From the NCBI GenBank assembly GCA_012839395.1, contig DUNJ01000068.1, positions 1-14,676 of the forward strand: DNA of 14,676 nucleotides, read 5' to 3'. A program made the translations under genes and the position numbers. The notes under the pieces were generated by a model. It made no database searches. It saw only the letters and a program-made list of their open reading frames with translations, and had not been told where the DNA came from. This stretch comes from Tepidimicrobium sp. (GTDB lineage Bacteria > Bacillota > Clostridia > Tissierellales > Tepidimicrobiaceae). Shown here piece by piece: positions 13,328 through 14,676 of this stretch; position 1 is the stretch's first letter; the number at the start of each line of letters is the position of its first letter.

Positions 13328-14440
13328 CTATTCTGTTAGACGCTCCCCTAGTACGTTGACCAGATTGGACCTGGTAATAAGGCCTGCCAAACCGTTGTCC
13401 TTTCCAATTACAGGTACATAGCCTACCCTCTCCTTAGCCATTATAGATAGTACCTGGCTTACATTGGCATCCTCATTCACATGGTGGACATCGGTCTGGG
13501 TTATTTGGGATACCCTTTTAGCATTATCGAAATTGTCCAATACATCGTTAGAAGTAGTCAACCCAATAAATTTCCCAGAACGGTCCACCACCATAAGGCT
13601 ATCCACCTTCTGCTGGTGCATCCTCTCCAATGCCTGGGTAAGGGTCCTCTCCGGAAGTATTGTAACCGGTTCCTTAATCATTATATCCCTTACATTTATG
13701 AACTCGGGCCTTTTCAATAGCCTATCCCTTCCTATGAATTCCTCAACAAATCCATGGGACGGATTCTTGAGTATATCCTCGGGGCTATCGAATTGAAGTA
13801 TTTGGCCCTCCCTCATTATGGCTATTTTATCTGCAAGCTTTAACGCTTCATTTATATCGTGAGTTACAAATATTATGGTCTTGTTAAGCTCATCCTTCAT
13901 CTCCAATAGCTCATCTTGTAGGGTGGATCTGGTGATGGGATCTAGGGCACCAAAAGGCTCGTCCATCAATATAATATCTGGATCTGCAGCCAATGCCCTG
14001 GCCACCCCTATCCGCTGCTGTTGTCCACCGCTTAGTTCATTTGGATACCTGTGGTAGAATTCAGATGGGGGCATGCCTACAAATTCCAATAGTTCTTCGA
14101 CCCTCTTTTTTCGCTTGGATTCTGGATGATTCTTTAGATATGGAACAAGGCCGATATTTTGGGCTATGTTCATATGGGGAAAGAGTCCAATCTGTTGTAT
14201 CACATATCCTATGTTTCTCCTAAGCTCCACCGGATCGATCTTAGCTATATCGGTTCCATTTATGGAGATGGAACCCTCGCTTGGCTCTATAAGCCTGTTG
14301 ATCATCCTTAGAGTTGTAGTCTTACCGCAACCACTGGGACCTATTAAGACTATTGTTTCTCCTGCTTGAAAATCCACTGTCAAATCGTCTACAGCAACAA
14401 AATTGCCAAATCTTTTGGTTACACCTTTAAAGCTTATCAA
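13328..14440 (-). CDS. Glycine betaine/choline ABC transporter ATPase with tandem CBS domains (OpuCA type)
   Basis: The energy-coupling subunit of the osmolyte importer, 370 residues. The nucleotide-binding domain shows Walker A GPSGCGKTT (34-42), the Q-loop QQIGLFPHMN (82-91), signature LSGGQQQR (136-143), Walker B IILMDEPFGALD (156-167) and the switch His in FVTHD (194). After a linker, two CBS motifs follow: one at about 252-305 (MIKEPVTILPERTLTQALERM, with GLTTSNDVL) and one at about 311-366 (VSQVLSIMAKERVGYVPVI, with GLITRSNLV). In OpuC relatives the CBS pair senses ionic strength and can bind c-di-AMP, which shuts down uptake. A c-di-AMP riboswitch stands upstream. The start is TTG 14438-14440, with GGAGGGG about nine bases upstream, and this is the first gene of the unit. 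Confidence 0.93.
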   Translation of the reverse strand: MISFKGVTKRFGNFVAVDDLTVDFQAGETIVLIGPSGCGKTTTLRMINRLIEPSEGSISINGTDIAKIDPVELRRNIGYVIQQIGLFPHMNIAQNIGLVPYLKNHPESKRKKRVEELLEFVGMPPSEFYHRYPNELSGGQQQRIGVARALAADPDIILMDEPFGALDPITRSTLQDELLEMKDELNKTIIFVTHDINEALKLADKIAIMREGQILQFDSPEDILKNPSHGFVEEFIGRDRLLKRPEFINVRDIMIKEPVTILPERTLTQALERMHQQKVDSLMVVDRSGKFIGLTTSNDVLDNFDNAKRVSQITQTDVHHVNEDANVSQVLSIMAKERVGYVPVIGKDNGLAGLITRSNLVNVLGERLTE

Positions 14441-14481
14441 TAATATTCCCCTCCGCTATGTCATAATGCGTATCTGAAAAC

Positions 14482-14508
14482 AAAAAAACTATGAAGATTC
14501 ATAGTTTT
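14482..14508 (-). terminator. Riboswitch-controlled terminator ahead of the osmolyte importer
   Basis: A perfect AT-rich stem (14485-14494 with 14499-14508, 10-11 bp) with an AGAT-type tip, followed on the minus strand by TTTTTTTGTTTTC. It lies about 45 bases past the aptamer and 41 bases before the ATPase start. For a c-di-AMP riboswitch this is the expected off-state terminator. Confidence 0.75.
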
Positions 14509-14550
14509 GTAAAAAACAACACATATTTATCCTATCAACCTCCTCTGCCC

Positions 14551-14661
14551 ACGCTTACGAGGTTAGCTGTCGGGTTCGGGCTGGAGAGTAGCCCTACTCC
14601 TAAAAGGAGATACACCCCATGGTAATTGGTTCCCCCGCTCCCAATGAAAGGGATTCAGCAT
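14551..14661 (-). promoter_or_regulatory. c-di-AMP riboswitch (ydaO/yuaA aptamer), complete
   Basis: Read on the minus strand, this region carries the conserved blocks of the ydaO-yuaA class. These are GAGCGGGGGAACCAAT (14640 to 14625), GGGGTG (14618 to 14613), and CCCGAACCCGACAGCTAACC (14580 to 14561), followed by TCGTAAGCG. The closing stem P1 pairs 14657-14661 with 14551-14555 (one G-U). An internal hairpin of variable sequence (CTCC...GGAG near 14595-14610) and a GGGCTnnn...AGCCC element (14574-14595) are also as expected. The class binds two c-di-AMP molecules and, as known in Bacillus, lowers expression of potassium and osmolyte genes. Its terminator and an OpuC-type operon follow. The promoter lies beyond the right edge. 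Confidence 0.93.
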
Positions 14662-14676
14662 TAGAATTTACTATTG

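Noticed and set aside
13464..13796. A 110-codon plus-strand open frame
   Set aside because: Antisense to the CBS region of the ABC ATPase gene, which has clear motifs on the minus strand.

Overview
The window looks like chromosomal DNA from a low-GC Gram-positive anaerobe, most likely class Clostridia or a Tissierella-like relative. The evidence is AT-rich sequence, strong GGAGG-type ribosome binding sites with some TTG and GTG starts, rho-independent hairpin terminators, a ydaO-type c-di-AMP riboswitch and OpuC-type osmolyte transport. No tRNA, rRNA, CRISPR array or transposase is visible. Nearly all genes lie on the minus strand and so are read from right to left; the exception is one small regulator gene on the plus strand.

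Right part (about 14661 down to 8292): an osmoprotection/choline region. It opens with a complete c-di-AMP riboswitch aptamer (14551-14661) and a terminator (14482-14508). These sit ahead of an ABC importer for glycine betaine/choline-type compounds: an ATPase with two CBS domains, one permease and a lipoprotein binding protein. A 48-bp near-perfect inverted repeat (11658-11705) follows. Next come a choline/ethanolamine kinase-like gene, an overlapping CaiT-like BCCT transporter and a protein-isoaspartate methyltransferase (pcm). A two-way terminator (8292-8340) closes the region. The genes suggest uptake of quaternary amines with c-di-AMP control of turgor, plus diversion of some choline-like substrate to a phosphorylated product.

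Middle part (8290 to 3436): a small XRE-family repressor gene on the plus strand faces away from a four-gene minus-strand operon. The operon encodes two uncharacterised six-helix-type membrane proteins (one resembling DUF5058), an MFS carrier of the OFA type and an AbgB-like M20 amidohydrolase. It ends in a clear terminator. The shared intergenic region carries three related TTATTC-containing palindromes. One lies exactly between the -35 and -10 boxes of the operon promoter, so the small regulator is probably the local repressor. The operon looks like a scavenging system for an amide or peptide-like compound, possibly with a new two-subunit transporter.

Left part (3408 to 1): the start of a surface polysaccharide cluster. 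A strong promoter drives a winged-helix protein fused to a Rossmann-like sugar-nucleotide-type domain, then a DegT-family aminotransferase and a membrane phosphoglycosyl transferase. After these the cluster has decayed: a frameshifted fragment of a family-2 glycosyltransferase is joined directly to the 3' end of a sugar-nucleotide epimerase gene. An intact family-4 glycosyltransferase gene then begins and runs off the window.
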